In this document: positions 22,614-31,096 of the stretch, piece by piece
How positions within the stretch are numbered: position 1 is the stretch's first letter
How the letters are laid out: every line of letters begins with the position of its first letter
Assembly (NCBI GenBank): GCA_023132135.1
Contig: JAGLYR010000110.1
Location: 1 to 40,397 of the forward strand
Source of the DNA: Candidatus Eiseniibacteriota bacterium
Lineage (GTDB): Bacteria > Arandabacterota > Arandabacteria > JAGLYR01
Direction of reading: 5' to 3'
DNA length: 40,397 nucleotides
Position numbers and translations under genes: made by a program
The notes under the pieces: model-generated
Seen by the model: only the letters and a program-made list of their open reading frames with translations
Databases searched by the model: none
What the model was told of the DNA's origin: nothing

Positions 22614-23411
22614 ATGTGTTTGTACTTCAAATCTCTCCGCTCCGGCTCGAGCGGCAACTGCCTCATGCTGTGGACGGACGAGACCCGGATCCTCATTGAC
22701 TGCGGCATAGCGGCTCAGCGCCGGACGCGGGACATCCTGGAAGAGCACGCCGGCAGCCCGTCAGAAATCGACGCTGTGATCGTTTCTCACGCGCACACCG
22801 ATCACATCCGCTACGACACACTCCGGGTCTTCGAAGACCACGGTGTGCCCGTCTACTGTCACAAGGACTGCCTCCCCCAGATCTTCGACAAGCACAGCGT
22901 CGAGAAATGCCCGGACCTCCGGTTCAGGACCTTTGCCGAACGGCGGTTTCGGGTGAAAGACTTCGTGATCGAGCCGGTCCGGGTGAGTCATCACCCCTAT
23001 TTCCTGACCCACGGTTTTGTCATCCATTCGAAGACGGATGGGCGGGATCGCAAGATCGTGGTCGCTACGGATTTCAATGACTACGATGGTCTGGTGAGTC
23101 ATTTCGCCGACGCGGACTTCATCTTCGTGGAAGCGAACTACGATCCGGATCTGCTGAGACAGAACCCCAATCCCAACAGCGATTACCACATGGAGAACTC
23201 CGGCACCGGATGTCTCCTGTCCCGCGCCCTGGGGAAGAGCCGGTCGCTGCCCGTTGCCGTGATGCTGGGTCACCTGAGCGAGGAGCGCAATTCCGGGCCG
23301 ATCGCGCTGGCGACGATCCGGCGGGTGCTGAGCCGGCAGAACATTCCTCTCGACTTTCCCCTCTATGTTGCGCCGCGCTATGAGGCATCGCCCACGATTT
23401 CGATCGCGTAG
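22614..23411 (+). CDS. MBL-fold metallohydrolase, WalJ/YycJ-like
   Basis: 265 residues of the metallo-beta-lactamase fold. The start region SLRSGSSGNCLMLW is the typical WalJ/YycJ beginning. The metal site reads SHAHTDHI, then VSHHP, ATDFNDYD for the bridging Asp region, and GHLSEERN with the last histidine. Family members are phosphodiesterases acting on nucleic acids; YycJ is linked to mismatch repair and cell-wall signalling in Firmicutes. The C-terminus is longer than in YycJ. The ribosome-binding site is weak (AAGGGG nine bases away). It converges with the RND gene, with 29 bases between the stops. Confidence 0.8.
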   Translation: MCLYFKSLRSGSSGNCLMLWTDETRILIDCGIAAQRRTRDILEEHAGSPSEIDAVIVSHAHTDHIRYDTLRVFEDHGVPVYCHKDCLPQIFDKHSVEKCPDLRFRTFAERRFRVKDFVIEPVRVSHHPYFLTHGFVIHSKTDGRDRKIVVATDFNDYDGLVSHFADADFIFVEANYDPDLLRQNPNPNSDYHMENSGTGCLLSRALGKSRSLPVAVMLGHLSEERNSGPIALATIRRVLSRQNIPLDFPLYVAPRYEASPTISIA

Positions 23412-23440
23412 AGATTCACCGCGAAGATGAGAAACGCGGG

Positions 23441-26400
23441 CTAGAAATCCGTCGCTTTCTCTTCCACCAGTTTCCTCGCCTCCCCATTCAGGAATCCCAC
23501 TTTCACTTTGAGCTTCATCCGGAGATCATGGACCAATGAATAGATGACCGGGAGAACGACAAGGGTCAGGATCGAGGCAAACCCCAGCCCGAAAATGAAG
23601 GTGAAACCCAACGGCCGCCACCCCTCCTCGGCGACAGTCAGGGGAAGCAGACCCGCCATGGTCGTCACCGCACTCAGGAGGATAGGCCTCAGGCGGACGA
23701 GGCCGGCTGCGACCAGCGCTTCCGTCGTATCGCGCCCCCGCCGGCGCTCGGCGTTGATGTAGTCCACCAGGAGGATAGCTGCGTTCACCACGACCCCCGA
23801 CAACCCGACGACACCGATCAGCGACACCAGCGCGAACATTTGCCCACCGATCGCCAATCCGTAGAGCGCGCCGAAGATGGCAAAAGGAATCGTCGAGAGG
23901 ATCACGACAGGCTGCAATAGCGACTGGAACTGAGCCACCATGAGTACGTAGATCAGAATCACGGCAATGATAAAAGCCTCTCCCAGGCTCTGGAAGGATT
24001 CCTGCATCATCTCGAAATCGCCGCTGTAGCTGAACCGGTAGCCGGGCGGAAGAGGAAAGCCGTCCAGCGTCTTCCGGAGCTCGTTGGTGATTCCAACGGC
24101 GGGGATGCCCGGGGCGGCGGACGCTGTCACCCGGACCACGCGCTCGGTGTCGATGTGGCGGATACTCGTAACCCCTGTCCCGGTCTCGATGGTGGCGATT
24201 TCACCCAACAGAACCTGGTCCCCCATGTGTGTCGGGATTTTGAGAGCGGCGATGTCGGAGAGGTCCGAGCGGTGCTCCTCCGCCAGACGGATCCAGATGT
24301 CAATGTCCTTTCCCTCTTTCCGGACCTGACTTGCATCCACACCGTACACCGCTGTCCTCACGGTCATGGCGACCTCCGCAGCAGAGACCCCCAGGAGAGC
24401 GGCCCGGGTCTGATCGATCCTCACCACGATCTCGGGAGAACCCTCCCCGAAGTCATCCTTGACATCCACCGCTCCCGGAATCCTGCCAAGGACATCCTGA
24501 ACCTGCCGGCTGATGTCCCGGAGAGTATCCATGTCGTCCCCGATGATCTTGACCACGACCGGAGCGTCCGTAGGAGGGCCTGATTCGATGGGTTGGAAAT
24601 CGACTTCGGCGCCCGAAATCGTCCGCAGGAAAGGACGCATCAACTCCTGAATTTCCCCGCCCTTGAGATCCCGGTCGCCTTCGTCCACGAGATCGATCAC
24701 AATCTGCCCGAAGTTCTCAGATCCGCCGAAGGACCAGTCATAGGCGCTGGCGCCGGAGTAGCCGACGTTTGCCACGTAGGTGTCTATGTACGGATCCCAG
24801 CGGGAATCATCGAGGAAAGTTTCGATCCGTTTCACGATCTCGTCAGTCGTTTCGACCCGTGTTCCCTGGGGGGCTTCCACGTTGATGTAGAGTTGCCCGA
24901 TGTCCTCCTCCGGGAACATCTCGACCTCAACAACGCCGAAGGCCAGCAGGGCCAGAGCCCCGAGAACGTAGGGAATCAGGCACAGCAGGACCAGTCCCCT
25001 CCGCCTGAGACTCCACCGGATCACCGGCTCATAGAAACCCTTCAGTCCACTCAGAAGCCGGTCCCCGCGAGTCCGCCCTGTCCTGCTGATTGCGCTTCTC
25101 ACTCTCATGAGCTTGGCCGAGATCACCGGATTCACCATCATCGCCACCAGGAAGGAAGCAGCCAACGCCATGGAAACGGTCTTGGGGATGTAGCCCATGA
25201 ACTCACCCATGACGCCGCCCATGATCAACATGGGCATGAAAGCCGCTATCGTGGTGAGCGTCGCCGTGAGGATGGGTAGGGCCACCTCGCTGGCGCCGTC
25301 GGCCGCAGCGAGAGTGCGCAGGGCAACCTTGGGAATCCAGGACTCGTCACGTCCCTCAATCTTCTCATCGGGGACAGCGTCCAGCTCCCGGGCTCGGGCC
25401 TTGATTGTCCCGGCATCCGGGGTGATTCCCAAAGCAGCGGCGGCAAGCCAGCGTCTCTTGCTTATCTGCATGTGACGGTAGATGTTCTCCACCACCACAA
25501 TAGCGTTGTCGACGATCATCCCGACAACGAGCACAATGCTGAAAAGCGTGATAGTATTCATCGATACACCGCCCGCCCAGAGGAAGGCGAATGTGATGAA
25601 AATGGCCAGGGGAATCACTATGGCCACGATCAGGGAATTCCGGAACCCCAGAAAGGCGAAGAGTACCAGGATCACCATTACGAGACCGAACATTGCGGAA
25701 TTCTTCATCTGGCTGAGCGTATCCTTGATCCACTTGGCCTGCTCACCAATGATCTCGAGCTTTGTCCCCTCCGGTAGCCACGCCCTGGATTCTTCCAGCC
25801 GCTGCTTGATCTCTTCGGTCACTGAGATCGTGTTCGTGCCCTGGCGCTTCTTGATGGCCAGGGAAACCGAAGGGACTCCTTCCATCCGGGAGTAGGACAC
25901 GGCGTCTTTCGTACCATCCGTGACGTCCGCAATGTCCGCCAGCAGTACGACCTGATCGTCCGCGGCCGAGACCACAACATCGCGAAGATCGCCGATCTCA
26001 CGGATCTGGCTGTCCACACGCACGAGGAAATTGGAATCGTTGATAGACACATCGCCGCCCGGCAGATTGATATTGGCCGCGCCAATCATCTGAACGATCT
26101 GAAACAGCGTGAGCCCTGCCGCCTCCATTCTCGCCGGGTCGACGGCCACATCGAACACGCGTTCCACTCCTCCGACAATCCGGACCTCCAGAACATCTGG
26201 AATCGCCTCGATCTCGTCCTGGAGGTCCTCGGCGGTACGTGTCAGCTCCAAGTAGTCCGAACCACCGCTCATGGAGACCACAACGATAGGGAACTCGCTG
26301 AAGTTGAGCTCAATAACCTCGGCGTCCATTGCATCCTCGGGCAGTTCCCTCTCGACGTCCGACACAACCTCCTTCGTGTCCCGGACAGCGTCACCGATGT

Positions 26401-26701
26401 CGACGCCCGCTTCAAAGCGAACCGTGATGATGGAGCTGCCGTCCATCGAGGTGCTCAGCATGTCGTCCAGATCATCGAGTCCTTGCAGATCGTCTTCCAG
26501 CTTGTCCGTGATGAGAGATTCCACTTCCTCGGGCGCCGCACCCGGATAGGGCACCACGACCAGCGCCATTGGAAGCTGGATGTCGGGATTCAGCTCCTTG
26601 GGCATTGTCACAAAGGCCATGACTCCGACCAGGGAGGGAAGGACCACCAGGAGCAGCAGGACCACGCGCCAGTTGCTGATGAGAAACGCGAAGAATCTCA
26701 C
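23441..26701 (-). CDS. RND efflux transporter permease (AcrB/MdtB-type)
   Basis: 1086 residues from a GTG start at 26701, fixed by GGGGAGG seven bases upstream and a 4-base overlap (GTGA) with the adaptor gene. A longer open frame in the same phase is a shadow of that gene. The protein has twelve helices and two large periplasmic loops. Helix 4 carries GMIVDNAIVVVENIYR, the RND proton-relay signature, with Asp-Asn instead of Asp-Asp. About 40-50 extra residues (roughly 410-465, including DAVPDEKIEGRDES) lie between helix 4 and helix 5. With the TolC and adaptor genes it should form a tripartite pump exporting drugs, bile-like compounds or lipids. Substrate unknown. Confidence 0.93.
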   Translation of the reverse strand: MRFFAFLISNWRVVLLLLVVLPSLVGVMAFVTMPKELNPDIQLPMALVVVPYPGAAPEEVESLITDKLEDDLQGLDDLDDMLSTSMDGSSIITVRFEAGVDIGDAVRDTKEVVSDVERELPEDAMDAEVIELNFSEFPIVVVSMSGGSDYLELTRTAEDLQDEIEAIPDVLEVRIVGGVERVFDVAVDPARMEAAGLTLFQIVQMIGAANINLPGGDVSINDSNFLVRVDSQIREIGDLRDVVVSAADDQVVLLADIADVTDGTKDAVSYSRMEGVPSVSLAIKKRQGTNTISVTEEIKQRLEESRAWLPEGTKLEIIGEQAKWIKDTLSQMKNSAMFGLVMVILVLFAFLGFRNSLIVAIVIPLAIFITFAFLWAGGVSMNTITLFSIVLVVGMIVDNAIVVVENIYRHMQISKRRWLAAAALGITPDAGTIKARARELDAVPDEKIEGRDESWIPKVALRTLAAADGASEVALPILTATLTTIAAFMPMLIMGGVMGEFMGYIPKTVSMALAASFLVAMMVNPVISAKLMRVRSAISRTGRTRGDRLLSGLKGFYEPVIRWSLRRRGLVLLCLIPYVLGALALLAFGVVEVEMFPEEDIGQLYINVEAPQGTRVETTDEIVKRIETFLDDSRWDPYIDTYVANVGYSGASAYDWSFGGSENFGQIVIDLVDEGDRDLKGGEIQELMRPFLRTISGAEVDFQPIESGPPTDAPVVVKIIGDDMDTLRDISRQVQDVLGRIPGAVDVKDDFGEGSPEIVVRIDQTRAALLGVSAAEVAMTVRTAVYGVDASQVRKEGKDIDIWIRLAEEHRSDLSDIAALKIPTHMGDQVLLGEIATIETGTGVTSIRHIDTERVVRVTASAAPGIPAVGITNELRKTLDGFPLPPGYRFSYSGDFEMMQESFQSLGEAFIIAVILIYVLMVAQFQSLLQPVVILSTIPFAIFGALYGLAIGGQMFALVSLIGVVGLSGVVVNAAILLVDYINAERRRGRDTTEALVAAGLVRLRPILLSAVTTMAGLLPLTVAEEGWRPLGFTFIFGLGFASILTLVVLPVIYSLVHDLRMKLKVKVGFLNGEARKLVEEKATDF

Positions 26702-27783
26702 GGGCCCACCTCCCCAATCCGGACGGGAGTGCCGTTGTCCAGGTACGCCTGGCCCTTCACCACGAGTTTCTCCCCATCCCGCAGACCCTCCTCCACTATC
26801 ACTCCTCCCGCCACCGGATCTCCGAGTGTTACTCGCCGTGATTCCGCGGTCGTATCGTTCACCACGTACGCATACCACTGCCCGCCGCGTTCGATGAGAA
26901 CATCCTCCGGCACCACAATCGCGCTCTCGCGCTGCCCGATGCGGATAGCCGCAGTCACCGTCATCCCATCCCGGAGATTGCCGTCGGGATTGGGAACGGC
27001 GACGGTCACGGCGAAACTCCCGCATGTCCTATCCGCAGCCATCGGGACTTCGGTCACTCTGCCCGCGAAGCAGCGTCCCGGAAATGCAGCAACGCTGATG
27101 TCCACCTTTGCTCCCCTGTGGACCTGCGCTATGTCACGATCGGTGACCATGACCCGGATTTCCATCGGATCCAGCGCCACCACATTGTATGCCGCCACCG
27201 GGGGCGAAACGAAGGTTCCGACTTCCACCATCCTCTCGGCGACAAATCCATCAAGAGGCGAGATGATCCGCGTATCCCCAACCTGCCGTTCCGCCATCTT
27301 AACGGCCGCCTTCGCCTGCCGCACCCCCGCGGAGGCCACTTGGTAGGCGCTCTCCGCCGCCTCGAAAACCGCGTCGGAGGCAATGCCTTCCTCAAAGAGA
27401 CTGCGCTGCCGCTCGACATTGAGCTCGGCCTGTTTCCGATTGGCCTCGGCCACCGCCATCCCCGCCTCCGCCTGCCGCAGCCCATCCAGATAATCGGCCT
27501 GCTCAATCACAGCCAGCACTTCGCCTCTCTCCACCCTCTGCCCCCGGACCGCGCGGACTCCCTGGATCCGGCCCGCCACCTTCGGGACCACGTCGACCTC
27601 GGCGCTCCCCCGGAGAACGCCGACGCGTTCGAGCCGGAGTTCCGCCGTCTGGCTTCTGAGAGTCACTATCTCAACGGGCACACCTGTCGCCTCGCCGTCC
27701 TCTCCGGGATTCCCCCCGGAGTTGCCACACCCGGCAAACAGAAGACACAGTGCCGTTGCACAAAGAACTATTCTCGGCTTCAT
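26698..27783 (-). CDS. RND efflux periplasmic adaptor lipoprotein (HlyD/MFP family)
   Basis: 361 residues from ATG 27783 (AAAGG upstream); an in-frame TTG at 27801 only adds six residues. A lipoprotein signal ends at LLFAGC (Cys19). Then come the barrel-sandwich lipoyl half (VVPKVAGRIQGVRAVRGQRV), a coiled-coil hairpin at ~95-170 (QAEAGMAVAEANRKQAEL), the second lipoyl half (ISPLDGFVAERMVEVG), a beta-barrel and a membrane-proximal domain (AIVVPEDVLIERGGQW). It should bridge the RND pump and TolC across the periplasm. It starts 19 bases after the TolC gene and overlaps the pump gene. Confidence 0.92.
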   Translation of the reverse strand: MKPRIVLCATALCLLFAGCGNSGGNPGEDGEATGVPVEIVTLRSQTAELRLERVGVLRGSAEVDVVPKVAGRIQGVRAVRGQRVERGEVLAVIEQADYLDGLRQAEAGMAVAEANRKQAELNVERQRSLFEEGIASDAVFEAAESAYQVASAGVRQAKAAVKMAERQVGDTRIISPLDGFVAERMVEVGTFVSPPVAAYNVVALDPMEIRVMVTDRDIAQVHRGAKVDISVAAFPGRCFAGRVTEVPMAADRTCGSFAVTVAVPNPDGNLRDGMTVTAAIRIGQRESAIVVPEDVLIERGGQWYAYVVNDTTAESRRVTLGDPVAGGVIVEEGLRDGEKLVVKGQAYLDNGTPVRIGEVGP

Positions 27784-27802
27784 TGCTCTGCCTTTCTCCA
27801 AT

Positions 27803-29149
27803 CTACTCCTCCTCGCCCATCGCCTTCCTGAGACTGGCCACAGCGATCCGGTAGTCGATTCTCGTACTGAGGTTGTTCACCTTTGCCTGGATCAGCAGGG
27901 TGTCGCCATCCAGCAGATCAAGGTACGTCGCATCTCCCTCGCGGTACCGGCGGTCCATCACGCGGCGATTCTCCGTGGCCGAAGCCAGCTGGGTCTCAGC
28001 GAACTCCAACCCTTTCCTCGCCACACTGAGTGACGACCAGGCCGCCTTGACCTCCAGTCCAATCCCGTCCGTCAGCATTTCCAGACCCCGCTCCACCTCC
28101 CGAGCCTGCGCGCGGGCGCCCCTGACCCTGGCAACGTTGCCGAAACCGAGAGGAAGATCGTAGGAGAGAACACCCATCAGGCGCCAGGAATCCTGCGGCG
28201 CGAACGCTGTTGCCAGATCCGACCACTCATAGTGATACACCAGAGCAACCGAGGGGAGGAGCGATCCCATCTGCGCTTTGACCCCTCGCCTTGCGATATC
28301 CACATTCGCCGACATCTGGTGCAGATCCGGTCGATTGGCAAGGGCCGTCTCAGTGCACTCCTTCAGGGGACGGTCGAAAGGAACGATCTCGACGGTCGGT
28401 TCCACCGAGACCGCTGCGTCCATGGGCCTGTTGAGAATAATGTTGAGCTGCGCCCGCGCCAGCTCAACCCCCTCCTCCGCCTGCTGCATGCTCTGCCTTA
28501 CGCCGGCAAGGGATGCATCCACCCGTAGCACATCCGATCTGGGAACAAGGCCCACCTCGAACATCTTGTCGACCACCCTTTTGCTCTCCGTAACCTGCGC
28601 CTCTGTCTCCTGCGCAATCCGGAGAAGGCCCTGGGACTTGATCAGATTGTAGTACGCTTTCCGCGCTTCGAGCGCCACGGACTGCCGCACGGCCATGAGA
28701 TCACTGCGCGCAGCGTCGAGACTGCGAGAAGCAATCTTGCGCGCCTGGTAGAGCGCTCCGCCGGTGAAAAGCGGCTGCGTCACATCCACGGAAAAGGTCT
28801 TCATCTCCAGCGGCATGATAATCTGCTTGCCCATGTCAGGTATATCGAGGCCCGGGATTTCCGGCATGTCGAATTCGAAGGCAACCTCTTCCCGGTTCCT
28901 GATCTTCGCGCAGGATGCCGAGACCGTGGGCAGCATGTTGGAAGTGGACTGCCACACTCCGGCCCCGGCGTACGAGACGCGGGCATCCGCCGCCATCACC
29001 TGCGGGTTGTTTTCCACAGCAATCCGCACCGCCTCGTCTTCCGTCAGGAACTGCCCGGAGGCGGTAGCCGCCGGTACGACCAGCAGGCACACTCCGAGAC
29101 ACACACTCCGCGCGAGGCCCCGGGAAACTTCCGAGAAACAACAGCTCAT
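27803..29149 (-). CDS. TolC family outer-membrane efflux protein
   Basis: 448 residues with a signal peptide ending near ATASGQ (~32). Two internally repeated helical halves are visible, each starting with a family motif: LTEDEAVRIAVENNPQVMAADARV and LKECTETALANRPDLHQMSANV. VTQPLFTGGALYQAR and YDLPLGFGNVARV mark the paired beta-strand regions. It forms the trimeric outer-membrane duct of the pump. Its start overlaps the TetR gene stop by four bases (ATGA), so regulator and pump share one transcript. Confidence 0.92.
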   Translation of the reverse strand: MSCCFSEVSRGLARSVCLGVCLLVVPAATASGQFLTEDEAVRIAVENNPQVMAADARVSYAGAGVWQSTSNMLPTVSASCAKIRNREEVAFEFDMPEIPGLDIPDMGKQIIMPLEMKTFSVDVTQPLFTGGALYQARKIASRSLDAARSDLMAVRQSVALEARKAYYNLIKSQGLLRIAQETEAQVTESKRVVDKMFEVGLVPRSDVLRVDASLAGVRQSMQQAEEGVELARAQLNIILNRPMDAAVSVEPTVEIVPFDRPLKECTETALANRPDLHQMSANVDIARRGVKAQMGSLLPSVALVYHYEWSDLATAFAPQDSWRLMGVLSYDLPLGFGNVARVRGARAQAREVERGLEMLTDGIGLEVKAAWSSLSVARKGLEFAETQLASATENRRVMDRRYREGDATYLDLLDGDTLLIQAKVNNLSTRIDYRIAVASLRKAMGEEE

Positions 29150-29820
29150 TGCTGATCCTCCATTCGGGAACTGACTCCATCCAGGAACAACCGTACAACG
29201 CGATCCGAAACAGCGTCGATGGGTTCCTGTTCACTCTTCACAAGCCAGTAGAAGAAGTTGGCATGAACCAGCCCAAGGAGGCTCATGGCGAGCTGCTTCG
29301 AAGGAATGTCTCCCCGCAGCTTGCCCGCCCTGATCCCGCTCTCGATCACCTCGGCGAGCAGATCCAGCCCAGTGAAGAACTTCGTCTTGAACCGGTTCAT
29401 CAGGCGCCATTTCGGGTCACTCTCGGAACTCGGAGATGTGAGGAGCCGGGCCTGCCCTTTCCCGATTTCGGCGAAGAGTTCCTTGCGTTCTGCGTGCTGC
29501 TGGAACTTGAGGCGAATTGCCTCTCGAAGGACATCACGGGGATCCTGGTGCTCTTCCATTGCCCGGCGGATCACGGCATTGACCTGCTCGAATTCCTCCT
29601 CAAGAACAGTCGCGTACAGGTCTTCCTTGCTCTCGAAGTACCCGTAGAGGGCGCCCTTGGAGAAACCTGCCTCGGCAGCGATTTCATCCAGAGCCGCCTC
29701 GTGATACCCTTTGGCAGCGAACACCTTCCGGGCTGCCGCGAGAATATCCTCCCGTCTCGCGAGTTTTTCGCGCGCCCGCCGGTCAGATCTTTCTGTCTTG
29801 CGACTCTCCTCATGCACCAT
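29146..29820 (-). CDS. TetR/AcrR family repressor of the efflux operon
   Basis: 224 residues. The N-terminal DNA-binding domain is clear: REDILAAARKVFAAKGYHEA, then LDEIAAEAGFSKGALYGYFESK, the canonical TetR helix-turn-helix. The all-helical C-terminal ligand domain is variable, as usual. It is the first gene of the TetR-TolC-HlyD-RND operon and is preceded by a strong promoter with overlapping palindromes just downstream of the expected transcription start. Autorepression released by pump substrates is the expected circuit. GGGA is the only ribosome-binding site hint. Confidence 0.92.
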   Translation of the reverse strand: MVHEESRKTERSDRRAREKLARREDILAAARKVFAAKGYHEAALDEIAAEAGFSKGALYGYFESKEDLYATVLEEEFEQVNAVIRRAMEEHQDPRDVLREAIRLKFQQHAERKELFAEIGKGQARLLTSPSSESDPKWRLMNRFKTKFFTGLDLLAEVIESGIRAGKLRGDIPSKQLAMSLLGLVHANFFYWLVKSEQEPIDAVSDRVVRLFLDGVSSRMEDQQ

Positions 29821-29853
29821 GAACAGATATCCCTTCGCTAGCCGAACACAAGA

Positions 29854-29878
29854 CTGACCCGTCGGTCAGATGACCGAC
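29854..29878. promoter_or_regulatory. Overlapping operator palindromes of the efflux operon
   Basis: CTGACCCGTCGGTCAG (29854-29869) has 6-base arms. GTCGGTCA-GA-TGACCGAC (29861-29878) has perfect 8-base arms and shares the middle half-site. Together they give three alternating half-sites, about +3 to +27 relative to the predicted start of transcription. TetR is the likely ligand. Confidence 0.72.
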
Positions 29879-29887
29879 TCGATAGTC

Positions 29888-29916
29888 ACTATACCAGGAG
29901 ACCACCATTTTGTCAA
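29888..29916 (-). promoter_or_regulatory. Sigma70-type promoter of the tetR-tolC-hlyD-RND operon
   Basis: On the minus strand TTGACA (29911-29916), a 17-base spacer and TATAGT (29888-29893) form a near-consensus promoter. The -35 hexamer overlaps the last codons of the upstream methyltransferase gene, whose stop is at 29913. Confidence 0.85.
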
Positions 29917-30506
29917 GGGGTAATCTCTCGCCGCAGCACCACGGCCCGGCTGAACCGCACACTCGGTCTCCCGGAGACGATGAAACCCGCGTCCTGCGCT
30001 TCCTGCACAGCATGCTCGAGATCGCGGCGGGAAACGTGGAATTTTGGCTCGGCGATGAAGAGCGCGCCCCCAGGCCCCAGCTGGCCTAGCATTTCTCTGA
30101 AGAAAGCCGGCGTATCCGGCAGCTCGTGGACCATCCAGAACGCCAGAACGAAATCCAGCTTGTCCCGGACGCCCACCCGGTCGGCCTCGCAACGGTGAAC
30201 CCGGATCCGCTCGGAAAGACCAGCCCTGGCGGCCTTTTCTTCCACCATGCGCAGCATTTCCGGCTGAAGATCCGCCGCTATCACGAGCCCGTCTTCGCCA
30301 ACAAGACGAGCAAGCCCCAGCGACGCGAACCCACCACCACAGCCGAGATCCAGCACCCTCATCCCCTGCCGGACATACGGCTCGAACAGCTTGCGGGGAT
30401 TGTGAAGCAACGGACGCAGAAAATTGTCGATGTGGCGCACGCGCTGCCACGGGCAGACATGGTGTTCTGTCGCAATCTGCGTATCACTGACCTGTCCGGT
30501 TTCCAT
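29913..30506 (-). CDS. Class I SAM-dependent methyltransferase
   Basis: 197 residues, a single methyltransferase domain of the methyltransf_11/25 type. Motif I is VLDLGCGGGFASLGLARLVG, motif II ends in VIAADLQPEML, then EADRVGV, LDFVLAFWMVHELPD and LGPGGALFIAEP. The N-terminal CPWQRVRHIDNFLRPLLHNP is common to UbiE-like methyltransferases of small molecules or metalloids. The start has AAGGGGAGGGAAG upstream. A MarR-type palindrome lies 21 bases before the start, so the MarR gene just upstream probably regulates it. Substrate unknown. Confidence 0.83.
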   Translation of the reverse strand: METGQVSDTQIATEHHVCPWQRVRHIDNFLRPLLHNPRKLFEPYVRQGMRVLDLGCGGGFASLGLARLVGEDGLVIAADLQPEMLRMVEEKAARAGLSERIRVHRCEADRVGVRDKLDFVLAFWMVHELPDTPAFFREMLGQLGPGGALFIAEPKFHVSRRDLEHAVQEAQDAGFIVSGRPSVRFSRAVVLRREITP

Positions 30507-30526
30507 TCTACTTCCCTCCCCTTAAG

Positions 30527-30541
30527 GTTTAGGTGCTAAAC
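30527..30541. promoter_or_regulatory. Probable MarR operator at the methyltransferase gene
   Basis: GTTTAG-GTG-CTAAAC is a perfect 6-base palindrome with a 3-base centre. It matches the element in the marR promoter at 31047-31061 in 14 of 15 positions when that is read on the minus strand. It lies in the 54-base gap between the MarR stop and the methyltransferase start. Confidence 0.65.
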
Positions 30542-30560
30542 AACTTGCGCAAAAAAAACA

Positions 30561-31037
30561 TCACCTTCCAAGGCCACGCTCCTCAAACCTGGCCAGAATC
30601 CTGCTGAGATCAGTCATTACCGTGAGAAACATCTCAGACTTGCTCTCAAACTCGTCTCCGAGGTACTCACGAACGGTTTCGAACATCTCCATGTGAAATT
30701 GCTCATGGGCATGGAAGCCTGTCCAGCCAAGATCCGTGAGTTCCAGAAGAATCTCCCTGGCATCATCCTGCGTGTGCTTCTTCCGGGCCAGTCCTTTCCC
30801 GACCAGTTTGGCGACCATCTGCGACACTGCGCCCTTGGTTACACCCAGATGCTCCGCCAGCTGGGTCACATTGACTCCCGGGTTCTTCCCGATGGCCTGA
30901 ATCGTGTGGATTTCCGTCCGGTACAGGGCAACGCCGGTTCCGAAATCCAGAGGGAGCGCGTGCATCGATCCCATCTTGCCCAAGACCTCATCAAGAATAC
31001 CCATGATCTTCTCGAATGCCAGGCGCTCGTCCTTCAT
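30561..31037 (-). CDS. MarR family transcriptional regulator
   Basis: 158 residues from ATG 31037. The winged helix is clear: TEIHTIQAIGKNPGVNVTQLAEHLGVTKGAVSQMVAKLVGKGLARKK in sections, followed by the wing with DDAREILLELTDLG. Terminal helices should form the dimer interface. A longer frame from 31055 would start within the promoter. The -10 hexamer ends six bases before the ATG, so the transcript probably begins at or next to the start codon (leaderless). A palindrome shared with the downstream methyltransferase gene overlaps the promoter, implying autoregulation. Confidence 0.87.
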   Translation of the reverse strand: MKDERLAFEKIMGILDEVLGKMGSMHALPLDFGTGVALYRTEIHTIQAIGKNPGVNVTQLAEHLGVTKGAVSQMVAKLVGKGLARKKHTQDDAREILLELTDLGWTGFHAHEQFHMEMFETVREYLGDEFESKSEMFLTVMTDLSRILARFEERGLGR

Positions 31038-31043
31038 ACCTAC

Positions 31044-31072
31044 ATTGTATAGCACCTAAACGATCTTGTCAA
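31044..31072 (-). promoter_or_regulatory. marR promoter with embedded operator
   Basis: On the minus strand TTGACA (31067-31072), 17 bases, TACAAT (31044-31049). The imperfect palindrome GTTTAGGTGCTATAC (31047-31061) lies in the spacer and overlaps the -10, a position suited to repression. Six bases separate the -10 from the ATG at 31037. Confidence 0.78.
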
Positions 31073-31096
31073 CCCCTTTTTTTCAAAAAATGCAGG

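Noticed and set aside
23412-23440. CCGCG/CGCGG hairpin as bidirectional terminator
   Set aside because: Only five base pairs with an 11-base loop and no T-run; too weak to call.
26702-27025. N-terminal extension of the RND pump frame
   Set aside because: The added residues are Arg/Gly-rich and overlap the adaptor gene in another phase. GTG 26701 has a strong ribosome-binding site and the normal RND N-terminus.
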